DNA of 64,000 nt from Polynucleobacter sp. HIN11 (GTDB lineage: Bacteria; Pseudomonadota; Gammaproteobacteria; Burkholderiales; Burkholderiaceae), in contig NZ_AP028142.1 in the NCBI RefSeq assembly GCF_030297675.1, positions 682,001 through 746,000 on the forward strand, read 5' to 3'. Numbering within the stretch: position 1 is the stretch's first letter; the number at the start of each line of letters is the position of its first letter. Of this stretch, positions 1 to 9,184 are shown piece after piece. The position numbers and the translations under genes are program-made. Below the pieces are notes generated by a model. That model was not told the origin of the DNA, did no database searches, and saw only the letters and a program-made list of their open reading frames with translations.

Positions 1-880
1 ACATGCCCATGTACAAAGCAGGGCTCACCTCCGGTAAGGCGTGTCGCAATACCGCCGGCACGGCAATGTAAGATGCGCTAGCAGCCAGCACCATTAATAG
101 AATCGTATTACCTAATTCCACCTTAAAGATGTAGCAGAGTAAAAGCGCAAAGAGGGAGTGGCAAAGAGGTGCCACAAAGGCATACACAATTAAACGTCGG
201 GGCTTGCCTTTGAGATCAACAAAACTCTTAGCGCTCATTAAGCCCATATCTAATAAGAAAAACGCCAACATCCCTTTAAATAAATCGACGGAGAATGGCG
301 CCATCACCTTTTGCCCATCGGGTCCCGAGATAATGCCAATTAACATCGCACCAAGCAGCAATAGTTGCGCCCCGTCCGTAAATGACTCATGCAGTAGTTT
401 GCCAACCTTCATCGGTTGTTTAGTTTGCGATACGGAGGATTTCGCACGATTGGCGAGGAAGATCGCCAAAATAATTGCCGGGGATTCCATCAGCGCCATT
501 GCAGCGGCCATGTGACCACCATATTCAATCTGAACATGGTTTAGGTATTGAGTAGCAGTGATGAAGGTCACTGCGCTCACCGACCCATACGTCGCTGCTA
601 TCGCTGCAGAATCAAGAGCATTGAGTTTGGTCTTCAGAAAGTAATAACTAACCAGCGGAATAATGCAGGCAAGGGTAATTGCAATCCCCAAACTGGTGGT
701 AATTGCAAAGGTAAGTCCAGATTGGTGTAAAGCGAACCCACCCTTGAGGCCCAAAGCCATTAAAAGGTAAAGAGATAGAAACCGGGTGATGGGTTGCGGG
801 ATCTCGAGGTTGGAGCGAACCAATCCCGCAAACACGCCAAAGATAAAAAACAGGATGGCGGGATCAATAATGGTGCTCAT
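1..880 (-). CDS. SbtA-type sodium-dependent bicarbonate transporter family permease (partial, C-terminus off the edge)
   Basis: The minus-strand frame opens at ATG 880-878 and stays open to the window edge, giving at least 293 residues without a stop. The translation is almost entirely hydrophobic segments separated by short loops, with a conserved-looking GLKGG motif in the second segment, as in the DUF897/SbtA family of Na+/HCO3- symporters of the inner membrane. Family members are a little longer than what is visible, so only the C-terminal end should be missing. It is divergent from the efflux operon on the other side. Cyanobacterial SbtA works with a PII-like partner, SbtB; no such gene is adjacent here, but a PII-like gene lies at 6878-7213. 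Substrate in this organism is inferred. Confidence 0.72.
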   Translation of the reverse strand, partial: MSTIIDPAILFFIFGVFAGLVRSNLEIPQPITRFLSLYLLMALGLKGGFALHQSGLTFAITTSLGIAITLACIIPLVSYYFLKTKLNALDSAAIAATYGSVSAVTFITATQYLNHVQIEYGGHMAAAMALMESPAIILAIFLANRAKSSVSQTKQPMKVGKLLHESFTDGAQLLLLGAMLIGIISGPDGQKVMAPFSVDLFKGMLAFFLLDMGLMSAKSFVDLKGKPRRLIVYAFVAPLCHSLFALLLCYIFKVELGNTILLMVLAASASYIAVPAVLRHALPEVSPALYMGM

Positions 881-995
881 GAGTTCCTATTTTCTCATTT
901 TTATAAAACACCCAGCAAAAAGGCTACTAAACCCTCAAAAAGTGCTTCAGTAGAATAGACCCATATTTATTAGGGAAATCACTAATTCTGGATCT

Positions 996-1157
996 ATGGT
1001 CAAATTCATTTATCGATTTTGGGGAGTAGCCTGCCTAGCAATGGGTCTTGCGCATCGACATTCCGGAAAGCCATTAAGAGCCAACCCGGTGCGTGAGGGG
1101 AATAAGTCCTTGGCCAGACCAGTTTTAAGTATTGGAAAACTGTGGACCCCTATTTAA
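996..1157 (+). CDS. possible small 53-aa protein ahead of the efflux operon
   Basis: An ATG-started frame of 53 codons begins in the divergent gap and ends 16 bases inside the predicted start of the outer-membrane efflux gene. It has one weakly hydrophobic N-terminal stretch (about residues 4-17) followed by a basic tail. No Shine-Dalgarno sequence is visible and I recognise no family. It could be a leader ORF translationally coupled to the efflux gene, or a chance frame. Confidence 0.22.
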   Translation: MVKFIYRFWGVACLAMGLAHRHSGKPLRANPVREGNKSLARPVLSIGKLWTPI

Positions 1158-2428
1158 GCGTGATTCGCCGAGTAGTTCATGTTGCCCTAATTTGGGTATG
1201 TCTTTGCACATCTACATGGGCGCAAACGCAACCTACCAAAACGGTTTTTACCCTTGATCAGCTCATTCAGCTCGCCTTAGAAAGTAATCCACAGGTGATG
1301 GCTGCTCGTGATCAGACCCGGGCGGTTAGTGGTCAATTGCGAAGCGCGAGAGCGATTCCAAACCCGGAGTTTGAGGTCAATACCGGTCAGCAACGTGGTA
1401 CCTCGGGCGGATTAAACACTGGCAACCTCTCGCAATGGGTTGTGACCCAGCCTCTCGACATGCCTTATACCCGTTTCCCAAGGGTGAATGCTGCTGAGGC
1501 CAGTTTGCGAGCAGCTGAAGCAAATCGGGTTGCATTTGAGGTTGAGACCATTGCACGTGTGCGCCAAAGTTTTTATGAGCTCGTACGTCGCGAAGCCGAA
1601 TCACGCGCTGCGGATGAGGACTTGGATCTCACCAAACAAATCCGCGATCGCATGCAATTGCGCTACGACGTTGGTGAGACCGCTCGCTTTGAGTTGATTC
1701 GGGCGCAAACCGAGTTTCTAAACGCGGAGATCGTATCTCAAGGAAGTAAGTTACGGATTGAGCAAGCCCGTAGTCAATTGCGCAAGGTCGTGGGCTTTAA
1801 TCTTCCTGCAAACTTTGAGATTGCGGCCAAAGTAGAGTCCATCTCCAAATTACCTGATCTCAAAGTCTTATTGGATAACCTACGCAATCAGAGCCCTGAG
1901 CTAAAGCGCGCCAAGGCCGAGGTTGAAGCCAGCGAGTCACGCCTAAGTTTTGAACAGAACTCGCGCTTACCCCAGCTCGCCATTAAGGCGCAGCAGTACA
2001 ACGACCCAAACTTCACCGATCGTCTTTACGGTTTAGTGGTGAGTATCCCGATTTGGGATTTCCGCCAAGGCCAAATTACAGAAGCCGAGGCCAATGCCTC
2101 GAGAGCCCGTAATCAATTGAATGCCCAGATGCAAAGCCTTGAGACCCAGTTGGAGTCTGCCTACAAGCTCTATGAAATTACGAGCTTTCAGGTCAAAACA
2201 TTGGATGAGCGGGTCGTACAACTTGCTGCCAGTGCTCGTAAGATCGCCGAGACCTCCTATCGCTTTGGTGAGCGTGGCATGTTGGAGTTCTTAGATGCGC
2301 AACGTACGTTTCGGGCTGCTCGTAATGATTTAATTCGAGCCCGCTTTGAGTTGGCATCGATTGTGAATGAGATTGAACGTTTGAGTGCCTCGCCGGAATG
2401 GGTGGCCATGATTGAAGGTAAAAAATAA
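1142..2428 (+). CDS. czcC: CzcC-like outer membrane efflux protein (TolC family)
   Basis: A 428-residue outer membrane factor of a tripartite heavy-metal efflux pump. An N-terminal signal peptide ends near residue 27 (cleavage after TWA), followed by two repeated OEP domains rich in long amphipathic coiled helices (about residues 35-220 and 245-420), which form the trans-periplasmic channel. The start is GTG 1142; a second in-frame GTG at 1160 would give a more compact signal peptide beginning MIRR and is an equally good choice since neither has a clear ribosome binding site. The stop codon overlaps the ATG of the membrane-fusion gene by one base, so the three pump genes are a translationally coupled operon. 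The metal specificity cannot be read from this subunit. Confidence 0.85.
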   Translation: MDPYLSVIRRVVHVALIWVCLCTSTWAQTQPTKTVFTLDQLIQLALESNPQVMAARDQTRAVSGQLRSARAIPNPEFEVNTGQQRGTSGGLNTGNLSQWVVTQPLDMPYTRFPRVNAAEASLRAAEANRVAFEVETIARVRQSFYELVRREAESRAADEDLDLTKQIRDRMQLRYDVGETARFELIRAQTEFLNAEIVSQGSKLRIEQARSQLRKVVGFNLPANFEIAAKVESISKLPDLKVLLDNLRNQSPELKRAKAEVEASESRLSFEQNSRLPQLAIKAQQYNDPNFTDRLYGLVVSIPIWDFRQGQITEAEANASRARNQLNAQMQSLETQLESAYKLYEITSFQVKTLDERVVQLAASARKIAETSYRFGERGMLEFLDAQRTFRAARNDLIRARFELASIVNEIERLSASPEWVAMIEGKK

Positions 2429-3774
2429 TGAGTGCCGAACAAAAACTCAGTAAAAAAATAGCTGATCAAATTCAGAAGGGGCGCGCCCTAATTCTGGAGC
2501 AAATCACCGCCGCAATTCATGCAATACGGGATTGGCAAAAGCAAGGCTACGGCCAAATTCGCGAGTTTGCAAATCAAAAAGCTCCAGCAGTTTTGCAAAA
2601 GTATGACGCCAGCCCAGATTGGGTCAAGTCGGGATTCTTTGTTTTGCCTTGGGTAGTCGTTATTTTATTAACTCTTTATTACTTTGATGTATTTGATTCC
2701 AAACCGACCCCTCGCTTAGTTCAAGACCCAAGCATTGTGTATGTCAATGATGATCTGAGCAAATTAATTAAGAATGGGCAGGTCAAATTAGCCCCGTTTG
2801 TCGAGGAGCTAAGAGTCTCTGGCCGAATTGATTTTAATGAGCGCTTCTTGGCACGGATTGGCGCCAATGTAACGGGGCGTGTCTCTGAAATCATAGGCGT
2901 ACCTGGTCAAGAAGTTCAGCAGGGAGAAATCTTGGCGAAGATCACCTCGACCGAGCTCACTCAGTCGCAACTTGCCTACTTAAAAGCCCAAACCGCTAGC
3001 AAGTTGGCTGAGCAAGCTGCTAATCGCGCACGCATTCTCTACAAAGAAGATGTGATTGCTCTGGCTGAATTGCAGCGCCGTGAAGCCGAGGCAATGAGTG
3101 CAAAAGCTGAGTTGCGTGCCGCAAACGATCAATTGCGAGTCCAGGGTATGGATCAGAAGAGTATTGATCGACTTGCCAAATCGGGCGTCATTGAATCGAT
3201 CAATAATGTAATTGCAACCATTCCAGGACAAATCGTTGAGCGCAAAATCAATCGTGGACAAGTGGTTCAGCCCGCCGAATCTCTATTTACCATTGCTGAT
3301 TTGAGTACTCTGTGGGCCGTTGCCGAAGTACCCGAAGGCAACTCTTCATTGCTTCAAAAAGGTCAAAAGTCCTCGGTGATTATTCCCGCCTTACGTAATC
3401 GTGTCATCGAAGGCGTAATTTCGCATGTGGATGCAATTGTTAATCCTCAAACCCGTACGGTGGTAGTTCGGATGGATATCGCTAATTCAACGGGGCAAAT
3501 TCGACCAGGGATGTTAGCTACGATGTTGATTGATAGTGAGCCGGTCGAGCGCTTAGTGGTTCCAAACTCTGCGGTGATTCGGGAAGATAACCAAGATTAT
3601 GTGTTTATTCGAAGTGATGATGATCGCTACCGAATGGTTGCCGTCAAGGCGGGTCCGGAGGGTAAAGGCATGCGTGCGATCCTGTCTGGACTCAAAGAGG
3701 GCGAAGAGATTGCCATTGAGGGTGCATTTCATTTAAATGCTGAGCGCAAACGTCAGCTTAGTGGTGGCGGCTAA
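2428..3774 (+). CDS. czcB: CzcB-like efflux RND periplasmic adaptor (membrane fusion protein)
   Basis: A 448-residue membrane fusion protein linking the RND pump to the outer membrane channel. After the membrane anchor it shows the usual order: lipoyl-like barrel half (about residues 140-170), coiled-coil hairpin (about 180-260), second barrel half with the PGQIVER segment, then beta-barrel and membrane-proximal domains. Unusually, about 65 charged, helical residues precede the single transmembrane segment (about residues 69-87), so the protein should have a cytoplasmic N-terminal helix absent from most adaptors. There is no His- or Met-rich metal-binding N-terminus. The ATG overlaps the upstream stop by one base, and the pump gene follows after 11 bases. 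Confidence 0.87.
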   Translation: MSAEQKLSKKIADQIQKGRALILEQITAAIHAIRDWQKQGYGQIREFANQKAPAVLQKYDASPDWVKSGFFVLPWVVVILLTLYYFDVFDSKPTPRLVQDPSIVYVNDDLSKLIKNGQVKLAPFVEELRVSGRIDFNERFLARIGANVTGRVSEIIGVPGQEVQQGEILAKITSTELTQSQLAYLKAQTASKLAEQAANRARILYKEDVIALAELQRREAEAMSAKAELRAANDQLRVQGMDQKSIDRLAKSGVIESINNVIATIPGQIVERKINRGQVVQPAESLFTIADLSTLWAVAEVPEGNSSLLQKGQKSSVIIPALRNRVIEGVISHVDAIVNPQTRTVVVRMDIANSTGQIRPGMLATMLIDSEPVERLVVPNSAVIREDNQDYVFIRSDDDRYRMVAVKAGPEGKGMRAILSGLKEGEEIAIEGAFHLNAERKRQLSGGG

Positions 3775-3785
3775 GACCATTTGAC

Positions 3786-6700
3786 ATGATTGAGCGCATT
3801 GTCCGTTTTGCTCTTCAACAACGCCTCTTGGTGTTGGTGATCTCTGTTTGCTTATTCTTCGTAGGCTTATTTGCTACGAAGCGCTTATCAGTTGATGCCT
3901 TCCCAGATGTCACGAATATCCAGGTGCAAATCGCGACTGAGGCCCCTGGTAAATCACCCGAAGAAGTCGAGCGTTTTGTCACGATCCCAATTGAGTTAGG
4001 CATGACCGGCTTGCCAGGCCTCGTAGAGATGCGCTCACTGAATCGAAATGGTATTTCGATTGTGACCTTGGTGTTTACAGATAAGACCAGTATCTACTTT
4101 GCGCGCCAGCTTGTTTTGGAGCGTTTGATTGAAGTTGCTTCTCGAATGCCCGATGGGGTGACTCCTGTCTTGGCGCCACCAACCACTGGACTAGGGGAGG
4201 TTTATCAATACACCCTCGAGCATCCGTCAGATCGAGATCGCCTCCTAACTGAGGATGAGCTTCAAGAGCGACGCACGATTCAGGATTGGGTGGTGCGCCC
4301 GATGTTACGCTCGATTCCAGGTGTGGCCGAGATCAACACCATGGGTGGTTTCGCCAAAGAATATCAAGTGCTGGTCAATCCTGAGCGCTTGCGACACTAC
4401 GGGATTACCTTACAAGACGTGTATGTGGCACTTGCTCGAAACAACGCCAACTCTGGAGGCGGCCAATTACCGACCTATGCAGAGCGGTATTTGATTCGTG
4501 GGGTTGGTCTCGTGGCTAAGCCGGAGGACATTGGCAAGATTATTCTCAAAGAGGTAAAGGGAACCCCAGTTTATGTGCGCAATGTGGCTGAGGTCATGAT
4601 TGGTAATGAGATTCGGCAGGGCGCCATTATTAAAAATGGTGTCACCGAGGGCGTGGCCGGCATTATTCAGATGAACCGCGGCGCGAATGCTCGGGAGGTA
4701 GTCAATCGCATCAAAGACAAAGTCGCCGATATCAACGAGCGTAAGTTATTGCCTGAAGGTTTGCAGATTGTTCCGTTCTATGATCGAACCGATCTGGTTA
4801 ATGCAGCGATGTTCAACGTTGCCAAGGTTTTGGTTGAAGGCATCATCTTGGTGATCGTGTTGCTCTTCTTATTTTTAGGTGATGTTCGGTCATCGATCAT
4901 TGTGGTGGCTACCCTAATCTTGACCCCGCTACTCACATTTTTTGTCATGAACCGCTATGGCATCTCAGCGAACTTGATGTCATTGGGTGGTCTCGCAATC
5001 GCAATCGGCATCATGGTTGATGGTTCGGTGGTGGTAGTTGAAAATACTTTCGCTAAATTAGGCGCTCGCCTAAAAATGGGTGAGTCCCGCAACCGAATTA
5101 TCTTAGAAGCAGCCACCGAAGTTGGTAAACCCGTGCTTTTTGGTGTGGGCATCATCATCTTGGTATTTATGCCCTTACTTGCTCTCGAGGGGATGGAGGG
5201 TAAGATGTTTGCTCCGATGGCGATCACGATTGCGATTGCGCTCACTATCTCACTGATCCTATCGTTTGTTCTATCTCCCGTCCTATGCTCTTACATCTTA
5301 AAAGGTGGCAGTGAGGACGATACGAAGATTGTGGCAAAGCTGCGTAAACCCTATAACTTCATGCTCGATTGGAGTTTGAAGAATCCGCGTTTAGTCGTAA
5401 AACGCGCTCTGATTGCGCTGGGTGCCAGCGTTGTTCTATTCATCTTCTTGGGTAAATCATTTATCCCGGTGATGCAAGAGGGTTCAATCACTCCCGTGAT
5501 TGTGCGTTCGGCCAATATTGCGCTCGATGAGTCGATTAAGTTGGAGTTTGAAGCTCTCAAACGAATCATGACCATCCCTGGTGTGGAAATGGCGGTATCC
5601 CGTTTAGGACGCGGTGAGTCCCCAGCCGACCCTGGTCAACCATTCGAGTCCGATCCGATTGTGACCTTGAAACCCTTGGGTGATCGTGACTTGAGTCAAG
5701 AGGAGATTGCCAATCAAATCCGTGAGAAATTGAAGACCTTGCCCGGTGTGGAGTTGGTGATTTCTCAACCGATTGCCGCACGGGTTGATGAAATGGTTTC
5801 AGGTGTACGTTCACAAGTCGCGATCAAGATCTTCGGTGATGATATTCAAACCTTAATTAAATTAGGTACGCAGATCAGTCAGATTCTGTCACGTATGAAA
5901 GGCAGTACCGATCTACGAATTGAGCAAGCCTCAGGGCAAAATTACCTCAATATCAAGATTGACCGTGATGCGATTGCACGCTACGGTATCAATGTGGCCG
6001 ATGTCAACGACGTAATCGAAACCGCAATCGGAGGTAAGCAGGCCTCGACGGTCTATGAGGGTGAGCGCCGTTTCCCCATGGTTTTGCGCTACCCAGCTCC
6101 TTATCGTGACAAGATCGATGCCATCGAGAACATCATCTTACTATCGCCTAACGGCGCCCAAGTATTGATGAAAGATTTGGCGAAGATCGAGTTACTCGAT
6201 GGACCACCGCAAATCTCACGCGAGTCGGGTAAGCGTCGCCTAGTGATTGGTGTCAACGTGCAGGGACGTGATTTGGGCGGGTTTGTGGATGAAGCCCAAA
6301 AGAAAATTGCGCAGGATGTGAAATTACCCGAGGGCTACACCTTGGTGTGGGGTGGTCAGTTTGAGAACATGGAGCGTGCTATGGCGCGCCTCATGATCAT
6401 TATTCCGCTCACCATTGCCGCGATTTTCTTCTTACTCTTTATGCTATTCCAATCGATTCGTTTGGCTGGGTTGATTATTTTGGTCCTACCGTTTGCATCG
6501 ATTGGAGGTATTTTTGGTCTATTTATCACGGGCGAGTATTTATCGGTACCCGCCGCAGTCGGATTCATTAATCTTTGGGGTATTGCGGTACTAAACGGCG
6601 TGGTATTGATCTCATTTATCAAGCAATTGCGGGATGATGGCATGCCTTTGCATGAGGCTCTAATTGATGGATGTGCACATCGCTTTAGACCTGTGATGAT

Positions 6701-6881
6701 GACCGCCTCCGTCGCGATGTTGGCTTTAATTCCGATGCTGTTTTCGGGCGGCCCGGGATCGGAGGTCACAAGACCTCTTGCTATTGTGGTTATTTCAGGT
6801 TTAATAACCTCAACAGGCTTAACATTATTGGTATTGCCGGTCTTATACGGTTGGTTTGAAGAAAAAAAGGTTGAAGCGTGA
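3786..6881 (+). CDS. czcA: CzcA-like heavy-metal efflux RND transporter
   Basis: A 1031-residue inner-membrane RND proton antiporter of the HME family, slightly shorter than classical CzcA. Twelve transmembrane segments (one near residues 12-30, then clusters near 335-535 and 860-1020) flank two large periplasmic loops. In TM4 the motif is AIG (406-408), D412-G413 and V418-E419-N420: the DG and VEN parts match divalent-metal CzcA proteins, but the first Asp of the CzcA DFG motif is Ala, as in Cu/Ag pumps. The substrate is therefore uncertain; Co/Zn/Cd export remains the default guess. It is coupled to the downstream PII-like gene through a four-base GTGA overlap. Confidence 0.92.
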   Translation: MIERIVRFALQQRLLVLVISVCLFFVGLFATKRLSVDAFPDVTNIQVQIATEAPGKSPEEVERFVTIPIELGMTGLPGLVEMRSLNRNGISIVTLVFTDKTSIYFARQLVLERLIEVASRMPDGVTPVLAPPTTGLGEVYQYTLEHPSDRDRLLTEDELQERRTIQDWVVRPMLRSIPGVAEINTMGGFAKEYQVLVNPERLRHYGITLQDVYVALARNNANSGGGQLPTYAERYLIRGVGLVAKPEDIGKIILKEVKGTPVYVRNVAEVMIGNEIRQGAIIKNGVTEGVAGIIQMNRGANAREVVNRIKDKVADINERKLLPEGLQIVPFYDRTDLVNAAMFNVAKVLVEGIILVIVLLFLFLGDVRSSIIVVATLILTPLLTFFVMNRYGISANLMSLGGLAIAIGIMVDGSVVVVENTFAKLGARLKMGESRNRIILEAATEVGKPVLFGVGIIILVFMPLLALEGMEGKMFAPMAITIAIALTISLILSFVLSPVLCSYILKGGSEDDTKIVAKLRKPYNFMLDWSLKNPRLVVKRALIALGASVVLFIFLGKSFIPVMQEGSITPVIVRSANIALDESIKLEFEALKRIMTIPGVEMAVSRLGRGESPADPGQPFESDPIVTLKPLGDRDLSQEEIANQIREKLKTLPGVELVISQPIAARVDEMVSGVRSQVAIKIFGDDIQTLIKLGTQISQILSRMKGSTDLRIEQASGQNYLNIKIDRDAIARYGINVADVNDVIETAIGGKQASTVYEGERRFPMVLRYPAPYRDKIDAIENIILLSPNGAQVLMKDLAKIELLDGPPQISRESGKRRLVIGVNVQGRDLGGFVDEAQKKIAQDVKLPEGYTLVWGGQFENMERAMARLMIIIPLTIAAIFFLLFMLFQSIRLAGLIILVLPFASIGGIFGLFITGEYLSVPAAVGFINLWGIAVLNGVVLISFIKQLRDDGMPLHEALIDGCAHRFRPVMMTASVAMLALIPMLFSGGPGSEVTRPLAIVVISGLITSTGLTLLVLPVLYGWFEEKKVEA

Positions 6882-7213
6882 TTGAAATTAAGGCAGTGAT
6901 TCGTCCGAATAAGTTACCCATGGTGCGGGCCGCGCTGATGGATACCCCTGGTTTTCCTGGAATGACAGTAACAAAAGTCGAAGGTTGCAGCGCACCGAAC
7001 CGAGTCGAAAAAACCACTATCAAGGATGAGCTCACCGATTACTCGGCAAAAGTTCGGATTGAGATTGTTTGCAACGATGAAGTGGCTGATACGATCATGG
7101 ATCGCTTAGTCCAAGCATGCCAGACCGGACAAGTGGGGGATGGCATTGTCTGGAAGGTGAATGTCGACCGTGCCTTCTTTATTGCGAAGAATTATCCAAG
7201 CCCAATTAGTTAA
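6878..7213 (+). CDS. PII-like (GlnB-type fold) protein encoded in the metal-efflux operon
   Basis: A 111-residue PII-superfamily protein. It has the beta-alpha-beta double fold with a B-loop-like TGQVGDG motif near residues 88-94 that in PII proteins binds nucleotide. The T-loop region (about 36-55) is basic and does not show the uridylylated Tyr context of GlnB/GlnK. The GTG start overlaps the pump stop by four bases, so it is cotranslated with the exporter. PII paralogues clustered with HME-RND pumps form a recognised but poorly understood group (often called PII-NG). It probably senses a nucleotide or metal state and controls the pump or a nearby transporter; that role is inference. Confidence 0.8.
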   Translation: MIEIKAVIRPNKLPMVRAALMDTPGFPGMTVTKVEGCSAPNRVEKTTIKDELTDYSAKVRIEIVCNDEVADTIMDRLVQACQTGQVGDGIVWKVNVDRAFFIAKNYPSPIS

Positions 7214-7760
7214 GTGCGCGGCTACTGATGGCCTTGCCTTGGGCATTCACTTTCACAAGCAACATTTGGCCTACGCCAACCGACATGCCAGTATAGGCAT
7301 ACGTATTGACCTGATGGGTCACCAAAATCAGCGGTAACTTATTCGATTTAGATAATTGCTGCCGCACAAATGCTTCTAACTCTCTGGTCTGTTTACCGCT
7401 CTCGCTCATTTCATTAAAGAATGAACCGAGCGAACGCTCCGTGGTAACTGGACCTTTATTAAGCAAAACAGCCGTATCGAGGCAGCGGCACCAGGGGCTA
7501 CTGAATACACGCGCCTCACTAATACCGTGCTTACTTAACCAGGTACCTATGTCTTTGGCTTGCTGGCGGCCATACTCACCCAGATTGCGTTGGGTTGAGC
7601 AATCACCAATCCGATAGCCTGGAGGATCTCCAATCCCTGGGGCATCCGCATGACGCATGATGATAAGACTCGAGCCTGATTGAAGCTCAGAAAGCAAGTT
7701 GGCATTTGCCAATGGTGCGAACACCAGCCACGCCCAGAGCGCGACAAGAATGCGGATCAA
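7206..7760 (-). CDS. periplasmic histidine phosphatase family protein
   Basis: A 184-residue protein with an N-terminal signal peptide ending near residue 20 (ANA) and the histidine phosphatase (phosphoglycerate mutase-like) fold. The phosphate-accepting RH motif is Arg36-His37 in IIMRHADAPG, a second Arg is in SSPWCRC (about 92), and the general His149 sits in LVTHQ. This matches small secreted phosphatases of the branch-1 superfamily; the substrate is unknown. It overlaps the convergent PII-like gene by 8 bases and its ATG overlaps the stop of the upstream dehydrogenase gene by four bases. Confidence 0.82.
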   Translation of the reverse strand: MIRILVALWAWLVFAPLANANLLSELQSGSSLIIMRHADAPGIGDPPGYRIGDCSTQRNLGEYGRQQAKDIGTWLSKHGISEARVFSSPWCRCLDTAVLLNKGPVTTERSLGSFFNEMSESGKQTRELEAFVRQQLSKSNKLPLILVTHQVNTYAYTGMSVGVGQMLLVKVNAQGKAISSRALN

Positions 7761-9175
7761 GGTAATACCTTACCTGGGTTCATGATGTTCTTCGGGTCTA
7801 GTGCGGTTTTAATGGAGCGCATCAGCTGGTGGGCTACCGATCCGCGATGCGCCTGCAAATCAGGGAGTTTGAGTTGCCCAATACCATGTTCAGCAGAGAT
7901 AGAGCCATGGTGTTTCTCGACCTGAGAATAGACCACATCATGAATGGTCGCTTCATGAGCACGATTGAACTCGCTAGGATTTATCCCAAGTGGTGGCGCA
8001 ATGTTGTAATGCAAATTACCGTCACCCAAATGCCCAAAATTGATAATACGCACCCCAGTAAATTGATCCCGAATCAATCGATCGGTCTCGGTAATAAAAG
8101 CATCAAGCTCTGAGATTGGTAGCGAGATATCATGTTTTAGATTGGCACCTTCTTGCGCTTGTGCCATGGTGATGTGCTCACGCATGGTCCAAAACGATTG
8201 GGCTTGCGAGAGATTGCTCGCAATCACCGCATCACTTGCAATACCTGCTTCAAACGCAGATTCGAGCACCTGTTCCATTAGATTGCGAGCATGCTCCTCG
8301 CCCTCGTGATCTGATAGCTCGACTAAGACCGTATAAAGAGGGTCATTGGCCAAGGGGTTTTTCATGTGGGGAAATTGCTTGGCGGTGAGGTCTAGGGAGT
8401 CCTTTGACATCATCTCAAAGCCGGTGAGTAGGGCGGCAGTGCGTTTCTGAAAAAGACTCAGTAGCTCAATCGTTGCCGGGATATTTGGGACGGCCACTAA
8501 GGCAGTCCATTGGGTCACCGGTAAGGGATATAACTTCATCACCGCGGCGGTAATGATGCCAAGACATCCCTCAGAACCAATATACAAATCACGCAGATCA
8601 AACCCGGTGTTGTCCTTGCGTAAGCTCCGCAGCCCATGCAGGATCTCGCCTTGAGCAGTGACCACTTCGAGGCCCAAACACAGTTCGCGGGCATTACCAT
8701 AGCGCAGCACATTGGTACCGCCCGCATTGGTAGCTAGATTGCCACCAATCTGACAACTTCCCTGAGCGCCAAGACTGAGCGGAAATAAGAACCCCTGTGC
8801 TTTAGCAGCCTCTTGTAGGGTTTGCAAAATACAACCTGACTCGACCACCATGGTTTGGTTACTCGGATTAATTTCGCGGATCGCATTCATCCGCTTGAGA
8901 TTCAAAACAATTTGCCGGCCCGAGTCATTGGGGGTTGCCGCTCCGCACATACTGGTATTACCGCCTTGCGGAACAATGGAAATCGATGCTTGATCACATG
9001 CTTTGACAATCTTGGCAACCTCTTCGGTCGTTTTGGGAAGTAAAACGGCGAGCGCCTTGCCGTGATAGCGATTGCGCCAGTCGCTCAGGTATGGCGCTTG
9101 ATCATTGGGGTCCACCAATGCATAAGTATTTCCAACGATCGTCTGACAGTGTGAAATAAATTCAGAGTGATTCAT
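7757..9175 (-). CDS. FAD-linked D-2-hydroxyacid dehydrogenase (GlcD/D2HGDH family)
   Basis: A 472-residue flavoenzyme. The N-terminal half is a PCMH-type FAD-binding domain (about residues 38-220), with PQGGNTSMCG and SLGAQGSCQIGGNLATNAGG contacting FAD, and the C-terminal half is the FAD-oxidase C domain with GHLGDGNLHYN and EHGIGQLK, which hold the catalytic and metal-binding His residues. The family oxidises D-2-hydroxyacids such as D-lactate, glycolate or D-2-hydroxyglutarate and passes electrons to an acceptor or the quinone pool. The length and motifs fit the D-2-hydroxyglutarate/D-lactate branch; the exact substrate is not readable. It is first of a two-gene minus-strand unit with the phosphatase. 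Confidence 0.87.
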   Translation of the reverse strand: MNHSEFISHCQTIVGNTYALVDPNDQAPYLSDWRNRYHGKALAVLLPKTTEEVAKIVKACDQASISIVPQGGNTSMCGAATPNDSGRQIVLNLKRMNAIREINPSNQTMVVESGCILQTLQEAAKAQGFLFPLSLGAQGSCQIGGNLATNAGGTNVLRYGNARELCLGLEVVTAQGEILHGLRSLRKDNTGFDLRDLYIGSEGCLGIITAAVMKLYPLPVTQWTALVAVPNIPATIELLSLFQKRTAALLTGFEMMSKDSLDLTAKQFPHMKNPLANDPLYTVLVELSDHEGEEHARNLMEQVLESAFEAGIASDAVIASNLSQAQSFWTMREHITMAQAQEGANLKHDISLPISELDAFITETDRLIRDQFTGVRIINFGHLGDGNLHYNIAPPLGINPSEFNRAHEATIHDVVYSQVEKHHGSISAEHGIGQLKLPDLQAHRGSVAHQLMRSIKTALDPKNIMNPGKVLP

Positions 9176-9184
9176 GGGGTGATT

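Noticed and set aside
6356..6769. 137-aa minus-strand ORF inside czcA
   Set aside because: A shadow of a conserved membrane-protein coding region; no domain and no ribosome binding site.
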